Source of the DNA: Zygosaccharomyces rouxii
Lineage: Eukaryota; Ascomycota; Saccharomycetes; Saccharomycetales; Saccharomycetaceae
Length of the DNA: 64,000 nt
Direction: 5' to 3'
Assembly (NCBI RefSeq): GCF_000026365.1
Contig: NC_012992.1
Coordinates: 62,001 to 126,000 of the forward strand
The position numbers and the translations under genes are program-made. Shown piece by piece: positions 55,323 through 64,000 of this stretch. Each line of letters opens with the position of its first letter. Position 1 is the first letter of the stretch. The notes under the pieces are model-generated. The model had not been told where the DNA came from, did not search any database, and worked only from the letters and a program-made list of their open reading frames with translations.

Positions 55323-57083
55323 TTACAACTCAATTGATTCATCCATATTCGTAGAAGATTGTAATTTTCTACCCAATAGCTTACGTTTCTTCCTAGGTCC
55401 CATCTCTGACATCGATTTATCATCCGCATCATTGGATTTTCTCATTCGTTTGTACCGTTTTTGCTCAACTTCGAGATTGTAATCGGCTAATTCGTCACTG
55501 TCGTAAATATAATCATCCCTCACTATAGCTGGTTGCATTTGAACAGTATTTACATGATTATCGTTAGGAATATTAGCTACCATCACTTCAGCAGAATTTT
55601 TTAAATGGTTTCGTGCATTCCCCTCTTTCTTTTGTTCAATTGCATCATCGATCGGCTCATCTTCTGGGCGTCTAATATCTGCTTCGTCACTCTCCCCCCG
55701 CCGATCTTCACCATCCTCGTCCCTCTGCTCAACGGGCTCAGTTTTTGAAGGGCTAACATCTCCTTCATCAATTCGAACCTGAGTATCATTAGTGTTGTCA
55801 TTTTCCGCTCGTTCCTCATCTGGGTCACTATGAGTTATATTTTCCTTAACTGCTTCGACGGTTTTATGTTCCTCTTTATTATTCTCCAAAAACAATACAC
55901 CTTCCCCCAGATGCACGACTTGTTGAGAAGGAGTATCAAGAATAACATCATTTCTTTTCTTCACAAATTTTCTGTTACAATCTGGAACCGATGTAAATAG
56001 TAAATCTCCCGGTCTCCCATCTGATGATACATTAATATTTTGATTTATATGGAATGGACCATATTTCAAGCATAAGTTCCAATCTTGTAGACACTCTTCC
56101 TTATGAGACCCAAGCAACTCTTTCATATCTTTGATTCCATTGTTATGGAACCGCTGAGAATTTTTAACTCCGAGTCCTAGTTTCAAACTGTAATGTTCTG
56201 CAATTTGACCACATAGGTCAAATAAATGTTCCCTATCAATGGTAGTGCTCTCTAAAAAAATCGGGATTCGGGGTAAGCCTAATAAGAATGACGACATTGC
56301 TCGAATCATATGCTTTCTTTTGTCGTTCTGCAAAGGTAAAATCCAAACATACCTCGAGAAATAATCTCTAAAATAAAGTAGATGAGAAAACCTGCCTTGT
56401 ATTTTTTCTCCGTCAAATGGTTCAAACACCTCAATATGGACTCTTTCCAGAGGTAAAAGTTCCCAATAAACATTTTTATGGCGCTTCTTTTGGAAAGGTT
56501 TGGCCTTCAGATCAGGATTACATTTGGAACAATAACTAATGGCCGTAACAATATAATCACGAGTAATATTGGCATATGTCTTAACCAAATTTCGATGAAT
56601 GTTATAAGACGTAACATGATTATTCTGTAAATGAGAACACATTACCAAATGGAACATAGAAGCAGGTTCACATACAATCCTGTCGTCTCTCTTTCGATCA
56701 CAAACCATACCATTTTCTTCTGAAACAAAATATCTTGAACGTAGATAGTAGTATTCTATTTCAGATGATTCTCCTTTCCACTTGTGACAGCGCTCTAGGT
56801 TGGCTATACTCAATGTATCAGATCTGATCAATTCGTAAATCTGTTGTGTCAATTGACCTGCCACAGTACCTTGGAATTGCAGCGATTCTTCGGCACCTTG
56901 TTCTAATAAGTTTAAATTCATCCCCAGTTGTAAACAACTCACAAATTTTTGATTCATAGGGGGTACTATAAACTCTCCATTCCGACTTTTCTTGTTGACC
57001 TTTTTACGCTTAGGTTCCCCTTCGATCTCATGTTCTTCTTCACTTGCCAATTTTTGTTGAGTAAGAGGTTTTCTCTTAGACAT
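55323..57083 (-). CDS. FOB1: rDNA replication fork barrier protein Fob1 (integrase-like)
   Basis: Fob1 binds the rDNA replication fork barrier, blocks forks, and drives rDNA recombination and copy-number control in the nucleolus. The 586-residue protein has a Lys-rich N-terminus and an HHCC-type zinc-binding module at ~150-200 (HLVMCSHLQNNHVTSYNIHR, later YCSKCNP). A domain with a retroviral-integrase-like layout follows (~225-330, LPLERVHIEVFEPFDG, FRDYFSRYVWILPLQND). It ends with an acidic, disordered tail (~395-530). It matches Fob1 (566 aa), considered derived from a retrotransposon integrase. Position fits YDR110W, next to ALT. It converges on ALT1 with 53 bp between stops. Confidence 0.92.
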   Translation of the reverse strand: MSKRKPLTQQKLASEEEHEIEGEPKRKKVNKKSRNGEFIVPPMNQKFVSCLQLGMNLNLLEQGAEESLQFQGTVAGQLTQQIYELIRSDTLSIANLERCHKWKGESSEIEYYYLRSRYFVSEENGMVCDRKRDDRIVCEPASMFHLVMCSHLQNNHVTSYNIHRNLVKTYANITRDYIVTAISYCSKCNPDLKAKPFQKKRHKNVYWELLPLERVHIEVFEPFDGEKIQGRFSHLLYFRDYFSRYVWILPLQNDKRKHMIRAMSSFLLGLPRIPIFLESTTIDREHLFDLCGQIAEHYSLKLGLGVKNSQRFHNNGIKDMKELLGSHKEECLQDWNLCLKYGPFHINQNINVSSDGRPGDLLFTSVPDCNRKFVKKRNDVILDTPSQQVVHLGEGVLFLENNKEEHKTVEAVKENITHSDPDEERAENDNTNDTQVRIDEGDVSPSKTEPVEQRDEDGEDRRGESDEADIRRPEDEPIDDAIEQKKEGNARNHLKNSAEVMVANIPNDNHVNTVQMQPAIVRDDYIYDSDELADYNLEVEQKRYKRMRKSNDADDKSMSEMGPRKKRKLLGRKLQSSTNMDESIEL

Positions 57084-57343
57084 ATCGATAACTTAGATTC
57101 TAATCTAACTGTACCAATGCCTGTTTGACACCAATGTCCTTATTTAATGAATTGATCTAGTTTAAAGTTTGGTTAACTTCAATGTTTACTATAGAGCGAT
57201 CCAGAAAAATTTCCACGCTGCAAGGAATGACGATGATCTACAGAGTATTGATGTATCTTAAATAGCTTTTGGGAGGTCCTGTGGCGGCTCGTTTGCCTTT
57301 TAATAAAATTTAGGGAATCTTGAAATAAACTATATACGTTACT

Positions 57344-59053
57344 TTACTGTTCCTTCTTTGATGTAGCCACAGGGTCCAAGTTTGTGCTACTACAAGCCGA
57401 TAATGCTATCAGGGTCCAGCTGGGCAACCAACCTAGACATAATACGAACCAGGTCCAGCATCCTAAATCTTGCCATGCTGATATCAACTTTTGTAACAAT
57501 TGAGGATGTGGTTTTACGATGAAGAAGGAAACTAACGGATTGGAGATGATTAGAAGCGCATACTTCTTAAAAGTCAAACTTCTCTGAGTGCCCACAGCAG
57601 TCATGGGGAATGCTAGAATACCAACCACAAATGCTAGGGTGAAATTGACCATCATTAAGGAAGTTACCACAAGACTCATGTAGAGGAATGCATACATCTG
57701 TAATCTATGGGACAGCGGCTCTGTAATAGTCCATAATCTTCCAGCCGCTAATGGGAGCAATAACATGACCACAATAAAAGCCACTAAGAGAATTGTTGAG
57801 GGAACGTAGAGGAACAATTGCGAAAACACAAAGGATACCAATATGCTAACTAACCAAAACAGTAGGGCCTTTAAATTGTAGTGAGAGTAGAACGATAAAT
57901 TGCTGTATTGGTTAGCGAGCAAAGAGTTCAAAGATGCTAATGCAAAACCAGCAGTGAGGACAACAGTTGCGGGTAGATAACTACTGATGGATACGAAATA
58001 ACGAGGAGCAACTAGCATGTAGAAGAAATAGGACTGGTGGAATTTTTCTAAAAGATTGTTTATGGATCTGAACATTGCTTCTGGAATACGACCAAAAGTT
58101 GTAATGTCATTGTTTCCTCCCTCTTTACCATGTGCCTTAATGGTCACAGATTGAATTCTCCAGCCGCTGAAAGCTTCATTGCCTTGTAGTGGTTCCAACC
58201 CTGCGAATGCATCACGGTAGATACCACAAAGCAAAATCTTGAGACGAGACCAATAAGATTCATCATTGATGGACTCAGGCGTCATACCATGTAGTGACAC
58301 ATGGACACCTTCATGTTCAGTGATAGAAACGGCAATGTTAACAAGGTCTAAGTTGGGCAGTTCACCGTTTAATCCACCATAACTGATTTCGGCGTAATCA
58401 AAATAATCGTTTGTGCCAGGATAGTCTAACACTATTGCAGCTTCAATCGATCCACCAGTAAGATCCAGTGACGTGTGGTATGCCTGTACCCAAGATCTCA
58501 AAGCCACGTTGGGATTCTCACTAAATACTATGATAATATTTTTGGACCACACTGGCCAACGTGAAAAGAATCTCGAAAGTGATATACCTAGAGAGGCACC
58601 ACCAACATTCAAATCCCCCTCAGCATTGTACCATGGAACAGCCAAAAGGATCGCTTCAGTACCGTCACCCCTTTCAGCATGTAAAATCCCATAGAGTGAA
58701 TCTCCGTATTCCTCATTGTTGTATATGGAAGTCTTGGCTCCAAACTCTTGTAACCATTCTGCCATCTGTTCATTTCTCTCATTATTGCTGATCTCACCAA
58801 AATGCTCAATTTGAGACCTGTAACCTCTCAAGATATTCCATTCACTTTCTCTAAAATAAGAATAAGCTTGTGATGGCATCAATGCATTCTCTGAAATATA
58901 AGTACGCCTGAATTGACCCTCTATCGGAAGCGTCGCCAGCCAAAGTGAACTAATCATGGCACATATCATAGAAACTAGGGGTAAAAGAGCTATGATTTTT
59001 GGGACTAGCCCCATTTCTACTACCCTCCGTTGCAATTGTTCAATCAATGCCAT
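57344..59053 (-). CDS. GAA1: GPI transamidase subunit Gaa1
   Basis: Gaa1 is part of the ER GPI-anchor transamidase that attaches GPI to proteins. The 569-residue protein has an N-terminal membrane helix (~14-38, IIALLPLVSMICAMISSLWL) and a large lumenal M28-peptidase-like domain (~60-330; FRRTYISENALMPSQAYSYF, YGILHAERGDGTEAILLAVP). Several C-terminal membrane helices follow (~345-550), with conserved Pro near the end. The frame upstream of 59053 starts with GTG only, so the ATG at 59053 is used. It is slightly shorter than S. cerevisiae Gaa1 (614 aa). It is divergent from CSF1 with ~196 bp between starts, as in YLR088W/YLR087C. Confidence 0.94.
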   Translation of the reverse strand: MALIEQLQRRVVEMGLVPKIIALLPLVSMICAMISSLWLATLPIEGQFRRTYISENALMPSQAYSYFRESEWNILRGYRSQIEHFGEISNNERNEQMAEWLQEFGAKTSIYNNEEYGDSLYGILHAERGDGTEAILLAVPWYNAEGDLNVGGASLGISLSRFFSRWPVWSKNIIIVFSENPNVALRSWVQAYHTSLDLTGGSIEAAIVLDYPGTNDYFDYAEISYGGLNGELPNLDLVNIAVSITEHEGVHVSLHGMTPESINDESYWSRLKILLCGIYRDAFAGLEPLQGNEAFSGWRIQSVTIKAHGKEGGNNDITTFGRIPEAMFRSINNLLEKFHQSYFFYMLVAPRYFVSISSYLPATVVLTAGFALASLNSLLANQYSNLSFYSHYNLKALLFWLVSILVSFVFSQLFLYVPSTILLVAFIVVMLLLPLAAGRLWTITEPLSHRLQMYAFLYMSLVVTSLMMVNFTLAFVVGILAFPMTAVGTQRSLTFKKYALLIISNPLVSFFIVKPHPQLLQKLISAWQDLGCWTWFVLCLGWLPSWTLIALSACSSTNLDPVATSKKEQ

Positions 59054-59249
59054 TAAATCACCCCTTTTCACTTCTTATAATTTCAACTTGTCTTTTGTTC
59101 CCATAGACTTTTGACATCAAAACGATGAACTTGACTTTCAACAAAGCACTTTGCTTCTGCAAGGACAAAAGAATTGATCGATAAAAAAGCATTAAAAAGA
59201 AGCGAACTATCCTTCGAGAGGTTGCTTGTTAGAGATTTGGAAGCCCATA

Positions 59250-62200
59250 ATGGATGGCCGTTCCCCTTTTCAGAAGGTTTCGCTGGATAGAACGAGGAAT
59301 TTTAGTTGGGTCTTCCTCGTAGATTGGGTTTTAACATGCATAGTGACACTAACGGTTATCTTCTACTTGGGCAGGATATTTGGTTTTCTTCTCACGTTCA
59401 TACTCGAATGGGTTGTTTGGAAACGTTGCAAGGTCAAGATAAACATCGAGTCACTTCGGATAGCCCCTCTGGGCGGCAACATAATGTTTAGAAACCTTTG
59501 CATTATTCATAGGGATTATACCATATCATGCTTGGAAGGGACTATCAACTGGAGATACTGGTTGTTTAACTCACGGAAGTCCCAGTACCAAGAGAATTTA
59601 GATAACGAAGAAGAAAGACTGGAAAATGGTCAAGAACCTAAAAGCAATAGTGGCCGTAAGCATCCTTGTAGGTTTCTGCTGGCTTGTGAAGGGTTAGAAA
59701 TTTTTGTTTACAATAAAACGTCATCCTATGAAAATATTATCCATATGTTCTCTAAGGAAGAACGAGCTCAATTTGAAAAGTTTGTGGATGATCAAACCAT
59801 GACAGAACTTTTCAACGAGTCAGAGCAAGAAAATAAAGTTTTATCAGAAAGTACACCTTCTAGTGTTACGATGGAGACTGTGGGTAGCAATGATAGAAAT
59901 AATAATGAAGACAGTAATGAAGAAGAAGATGCTGGGAGGAATCAAAATGATGGACAAGCACCTAATAATCTGGAAAATGATGAACTTTTCGAGCAACAGT
60001 GCTCAAATCGAAAATCGATGTATATGCGATTTCTTCCAATACAGATTTCCACGCGTCGATTTTCGTTAGTATTAGGTAACCGGTTTACCCCATCCATCCT
60101 GGTAGTAAGCGCTAAAAATTCTAAAGGAATAATAGATCTTTGTCCACCAAAGGAAAAATTAGATCTATTTAAAATTAAACTTGAAAAGGAACTTTACGAT
60201 GTGGACGCATCTGTCAAACAAAATATTGGGTTTGACGATGATATATCGACTAGTTTTAAGTGGACCAGAGGTAGATTATCGAAACTTTGGCAAAAGTTTG
60301 CTCGCATATTTCTTCTACCAACATTGGGTCCTAAACATTTACAAACACAAGAAGATATTACGTTTCGTGAAAATTGGAAAGGTTTGTCACTCTATAGGCA
60401 AAATATGGAGGAAGATGAATTGGAGAATGTGGACTTCGACTTTGCCAATCATGAATACGCTAGAGTTATTAGTATTTTGAAAAGTGCTAAAATTGTCTTC
60501 ACATATGAATATGATATACCGGGGCTTGTTCCAAAAGAACCCGAAGAAACTCTGCAGGGGCCGGAAGTCGGTAACAGTGGAGCTCCACCTGAATTTGGTG
60601 TAGATATTCAACTCTATGGTGCAAATATATGCTACGGACCTTGGGCAGAAAGACAGTTAAGCTATCTGAGAGCTCTTTTGTCACCAGTTGTGTCTAGAAC
60701 ACCAAAACCTATAAAGACTCTTACACCAGGATCTCAAAGAATTTACACAATTTTCAAAACGTCCATTAGCATCATGGAAGAGTCCACTTGGCGTATCCCC
60801 ACAAGAGAAAAGAGTAAGGATCAAGAGTTTTTAAGGCATTACGTCGAGACCAAGGAAGAATTCAGACCATTTGGTTGGATCGATCTCAAATTCATGAAAG
60901 ATTCCTATGGTATTCTCGATACGGTTATTTGTCCCACTGAAGAAGGCTCCCCCAACAATGTTAATTTCCATTTTTCCAACATGGAAATTAGAACAAGTGT
61001 CAATCACGAATTACTTTTGAGGGCTAAATCTTTTGACTTTGAGGCTGATATGGGATATCCATTAGGTTGGAATGATCAGGCTAATTGGAATATCAATCTA
61101 TCTTCGACCCAGTTAGAAATATTCATATTGAGAGAACATATTACTTTGATATCTGACGTCTTTGCAGATTTTTCTTCTGGTGATCCTACGCCATACGAGT
61201 TGTTTAGGCCCTTTATTTACAGGATTAATTGGAATTTGGATGGTTACTCTATCTATTTGAATGTGAATGACCATAACATTGTTAATAACCCTCTAGATTT
61301 TAACGAGAATTGTTATTTGTCTTTACACGGTGACCATTTAATATTCGATGTGAAGATTCCTCGTCAAACTGTTGCGAATAGATGTACTGAAATCACTTAT
61401 CATATTTCAACACCTATGTTCAGATTATTACTTAATACACCACCGTGGAATACATTAAATGAATTTATGAAAAACAAGGAAGTGGGGAGATCTTATAATT
61501 TCCAAGTTAACGGTTTGTACACAGTTTTCTCTGAACTAGATATCGATAACGTTGACACAATCTCAGTAGAATGCTCTAGTTTTGGCACCACACTACACTG
61601 TTACGGATTTGTGGTTCGATACTTGATGAATGTTAAGATGAATTATTTCGGTGATTTTTCTCATTTCGTCACCGCTGAAGAATACACGAATGCCAACCAT
61701 ACTGAAGAGCCGAAGAATGAGAATTTGGGAGATGAACATTCTGGATTTAACATATCTTCTACTGAAGATGTTGAAACTGATAGAACTAATCCTGAAGGAA
61801 GGCCAGCGAATAAGGGAATCCCTATGCCTAAACGTTCAGAGCTTAAGAGGACGGAAAATGAAATGGATATCTGGTTTGTGTTTTCTGTATGGGAAGGTGC
61901 CTTAATCCTACCCGAAACAATTTACAACTCAGACCCTTGCATAGCATTGCATTTCAATGAATTAGAGGTCGATTTAAGAAGTACGAATTATTATATGGAT
62001 CTTCTGGCAACCATGAATAATACTGAATTAAAAAGATATGTTTCGCGACATCCTCATGATTTATTTGAATGTGTCCGAAAGGACAATGGGCGACAAGAAA
62101 AAAGCCATGGCTATCTCTCCAGTTTGACGATCCATGGCCATAGAATGTATGGGCTGCCACCCACTGAACCGACATACTTTTGTCAATGGGGAGTTGACAT

Positions 62201-64000
62201 AGATCGCCTGGAAATTAATTCAGATTTAGAGTTTGCTAAAGGATTTTTGACATGCTTTAGCAAGATTGGGTTTGGATTCAAAAATCTCGAAAACATTTTG
62301 CTGTATGAGACTAATACCCTCTTTGATATGACTTCCGTTACTGTTCGTGTAAAGGAATTGAAATTTATGATGAATGATGCTGATACGAGTTCCAGAAGTG
62401 TTCTACATGCCAAAAAAATAACATTCACTGCCATAGATTTTGAAAATGAAGCTTATTCTCAACGTGTGGATTTCAAATTTCCAGATATTAACTTTCTCAT
62501 ATTTGAATTGGATGAAAATCAGAAGGAGGGTAGATTCCTCTTGCATTTGAAGACGCAGTTAAATTTCACTGATTTCATACAAAATCAAGCTTTTGCAGAC
62601 CATAGGTACAGACAGCGAGAATACATCACATTGCATGATTCAGCGTATTACAGATGTTCCTTTCTGCTTCCTTGTTTTTTTCAAGAATCTGTGCTCTACA
62701 AAGAACTGCTCGGAAGTATTTCTCCCTCTGCAACTTTACCCCCCTTGCCGCTACCTGTTTTAGCAGAAACGATAGATTATATTATTGAAGATTGTCTGGG
62801 TGAATATGCACCTACTGTTAAACCTGACGATTCTTCATCATCCGATACTAGTGAAGGCCAAAGGACACCTTTAACAAATGAAGACACAAGATTCCAAGCG
62901 AATTCCGGGTTCTTTTCTCCACACATGCCACATAATCCTCCCAACAATCGCGATCGCTATAACAATTACGTGCTTGATGTTGAATACGTTAATTTAGAGG
63001 TTAAGCCTTCAGTTACTGGAGTTCTCCTAAATTATCTTAAAAAGTTTTACACGGAAGACACCACCGATATCATTGACAAGAACGAGATTGCAATTGTGAA
63101 AAAGTTGGGAAATCTTCAGTACGGTGCGTCTTTTGTGACTACTTCGAGGTTGCATGTTAAAGATCTCCATTTTCTATATGATTTTGAAGAGGGAAGTGGC
63201 GTTGAATTGGCACTGAATAGCTTTGATTTTGACTTAAGAAGAAAAACCATTGAAAATGAAGATGAGAAAGTAATATTGGAAAAAACCATGTTTTCAAATA
63301 TTCACACTCTCAGAATATCTCTTTTGGAAGCCCATCCTTCCAGCATCAGCATGAAACCAGCAGCATTACAGCTTTCGATAGAAGATTTAGAATTATGGTC
63401 CTCCACCGTAGATGAAAATGTAAACTCGGTAAATGTGACCTCATTTGGCTTTACCTTGGATGAATCCCAATTAGAACGAATTTCAGGCTACTTATTTGGG
63501 CAGATTAAAGTACTTCGGGATACAATAACATCTGCTAAAGAATTGGAAAATTTGAGAAAGAAAACTCAAAAGGACTTAATATGCGATTTGACATCTGCAA
63601 GTGAGTATTATCAAATTAGCCATGATCCATATGTAATTACAAAGCCTGCTTTTATCATGAGACTATCAGAAGGCCATGTTAGGGAGAATCGGAGTTGGAG
63701 AATCATTACTCGTCTCCGCCATATTTTGACCTATTTGCCGAATGATTGGCGTACCGCTGATCACCTCGTAACCGTACAAGACTCTGAGAATCCTAATGTT
63801 CCTCAGAGAGATGAGGATATTTTCGTTTCAGTTTTCTCAAACTGGAGAAACTGGGACTTGTCTGATATTACAAGATCCTACATCTACAAAAAGATTTTTC
63901 TTCCACAGAATGAGGATAGCTTCAAAAAAGAATTAAGGACAGTATTGAAGATCAATTTTCAATCATTTTTCTTTACTGTATTGATTTCAGGCTATGAAGT
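59250..64000 (+). CDS. CSF1: Bridge-like lipid transfer protein Csf1, N-terminal ~1583 residues (cut by window edge)
   Basis: Csf1 is a very large (about 2958 residues in S. cerevisiae) Vps13-like lipid-transfer protein (BLTP1 family). It moves lipids between ER and other membranes and supports GPI-anchor synthesis and growth at low temperature. The frame is open from ATG 59250 to the window end. Residues ~19-57 form an N-terminal membrane helix (SWVFLVDWVLTCIVTLTVIF), followed by the chorein-like start of the hydrophobic groove (KINIESLRIAPLGG). An acidic Asn/Glu-rich insert lies at ~190-250. Highly conserved blocks follow, such as TPYELFRPFIYRINWNLDGY, LTIHGHRMYGLPPTEPTYFC and KPAFIMRLSEGHVRENRSW. 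The rest lies beyond the right edge. Confidence 0.95.
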   Translation, partial: MDGRSPFQKVSLDRTRNFSWVFLVDWVLTCIVTLTVIFYLGRIFGFLLTFILEWVVWKRCKVKINIESLRIAPLGGNIMFRNLCIIHRDYTISCLEGTINWRYWLFNSRKSQYQENLDNEEERLENGQEPKSNSGRKHPCRFLLACEGLEIFVYNKTSSYENIIHMFSKEERAQFEKFVDDQTMTELFNESEQENKVLSESTPSSVTMETVGSNDRNNNEDSNEEEDAGRNQNDGQAPNNLENDELFEQQCSNRKSMYMRFLPIQISTRRFSLVLGNRFTPSILVVSAKNSKGIIDLCPPKEKLDLFKIKLEKELYDVDASVKQNIGFDDDISTSFKWTRGRLSKLWQKFARIFLLPTLGPKHLQTQEDITFRENWKGLSLYRQNMEEDELENVDFDFANHEYARVISILKSAKIVFTYEYDIPGLVPKEPEETLQGPEVGNSGAPPEFGVDIQLYGANICYGPWAERQLSYLRALLSPVVSRTPKPIKTLTPGSQRIYTIFKTSISIMEESTWRIPTREKSKDQEFLRHYVETKEEFRPFGWIDLKFMKDSYGILDTVICPTEEGSPNNVNFHFSNMEIRTSVNHELLLRAKSFDFEADMGYPLGWNDQANWNINLSSTQLEIFILREHITLISDVFADFSSGDPTPYELFRPFIYRINWNLDGYSIYLNVNDHNIVNNPLDFNENCYLSLHGDHLIFDVKIPRQTVANRCTEITYHISTPMFRLLLNTPPWNTLNEFMKNKEVGRSYNFQVNGLYTVFSELDIDNVDTISVECSSFGTTLHCYGFVVRYLMNVKMNYFGDFSHFVTAEEYTNANHTEEPKNENLGDEHSGFNISSTEDVETDRTNPEGRPANKGIPMPKRSELKRTENEMDIWFVFSVWEGALILPETIYNSDPCIALHFNELEVDLRSTNYYMDLLATMNNTELKRYVSRHPHDLFECVRKDNGRQEKSHGYLSSLTIHGHRMYGLPPTEPTYFCQWGVDIDRLEINSDLEFAKGFLTCFSKIGFGFKNLENILLYETNTLFDMTSVTVRVKELKFMMNDADTSSRSVLHAKKITFTAIDFENEAYSQRVDFKFPDINFLIFELDENQKEGRFLLHLKTQLNFTDFIQNQAFADHRYRQREYITLHDSAYYRCSFLLPCFFQESVLYKELLGSISPSATLPPLPLPVLAETIDYIIEDCLGEYAPTVKPDDSSSSDTSEGQRTPLTNEDTRFQANSGFFSPHMPHNPPNNRDRYNNYVLDVEYVNLEVKPSVTGVLLNYLKKFYTEDTTDIIDKNEIAIVKKLGNLQYGASFVTTSRLHVKDLHFLYDFEEGSGVELALNSFDFDLRRKTIENEDEKVILEKTMFSNIHTLRISLLEAHPSSISMKPAALQLSIEDLELWSSTVDENVNSVNVTSFGFTLDESQLERISGYLFGQIKVLRDTITSAKELENLRKKTQKDLICDLTSASEYYQISHDPYVITKPAFIMRLSEGHVRENRSWRIITRLRHILTYLPNDWRTADHLVTVQDSENPNVPQRDEDIFVSVFSNWRNWDLSDITRSYIYKKIFLPQNEDSFKKELRTVLKINFQSFFFTVLISGYE

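Noticed and set aside
1..64000. Centromere (CDEI-CDEII-CDEIII), CRISPR arrays, operons, prophage or complete retrotransposon
   Set aside because: I searched by eye for TTCCGAA/CDEIII-like cores, paired LTRs, repeat-spacer arrays and phage or reverse transcriptase genes and found none. The gene content is ordinary yeast nuclear core.

Overview
This window is nuclear DNA from a budding yeast of the family Saccharomycetaceae. Genes are compact, nearly all intronless and AT-leaning, and CTG reads sensibly as Leu. Almost every protein resembles a Saccharomyces cerevisiae protein by family features I recognise. Gene order is the strongest lineage clue. Neighbours here alternate between genes that lie on two different S. 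cerevisiae chromosomes (YMR31x with YGR28x, YMR23x with YOR29x, YDR11x with YLR09x). That is the undoubled ancestral order expected of a lineage that split before the whole-genome duplication. A Zygosaccharomyces/Torulaspora-type yeast is my best guess, but it is an inference that I could not test.

Layout: (1) 0-5.6 kb holds SPC72 (cut by the left edge), PRT1, the two BolA-like genes BOL3 and BOL1, and GCV3. (2) 5.6-7.3 kb is a tRNA-bearing junction with tRNA-Tyr and tRNA-Lys. (3) 7.3-12.7 kb holds MBF1, RNA1, MUM3, TIM18 and RNH1. (4) 13.0-16.3 kb is a junction with a BUL-like arrestin gene and two decayed, unrecognised coding remnants on opposite strands. (5) 16.4-38.9 kb holds PRE5, TGL3, ELP6, ZUO1, ERV29, GLC8, a SPOUT-domain gene, BGL2, NIP1, a YOR1-type ABC transporter broken by one frameshift, a tRNA-Arg/tRNA-Asp tandem and PSE1. 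(6) 39.1-64 kb holds VBA4, SUL2, APC4, TMA64, MRPL1, the bL34m gene, GEP5, PDS1, XDJ1, ALT1, FOB1, GAA1 and the first half of CSF1 (cut by the right edge).

The genes are mostly core housekeeping. They cover translation initiation (eIF3b, eIF3c, eIF2D, MBF1), ribosome-linked folding (ZUO1), mitochondrial ribosome and genome upkeep, Fe-S assembly, GPI anchoring, lipid metabolism, the proteasome, mitosis (SPC72, APC4, PDS1) and rDNA fork blocking (FOB1). Several promoters carry textbook sites: an Rpn4 PACE box at PRE5, PAC plus RRPE at ZUO1, a heat-shock element at MBF1, a Met31/32-like site at SUL2 and a perfect URS1 match before MRPL1.

I found no new multi-gene system. The items most worth a second look are the YOR1 frameshift, the decayed loci at 15.3-16.2 kb, the chain of start/stop-overlapping small ORFs ending on the GLC8 start codon, the probable dimeric tRNA-Arg/tRNA-Asp transcript, and the clustering of synteny breaks at tRNA or pseudogene junctions.
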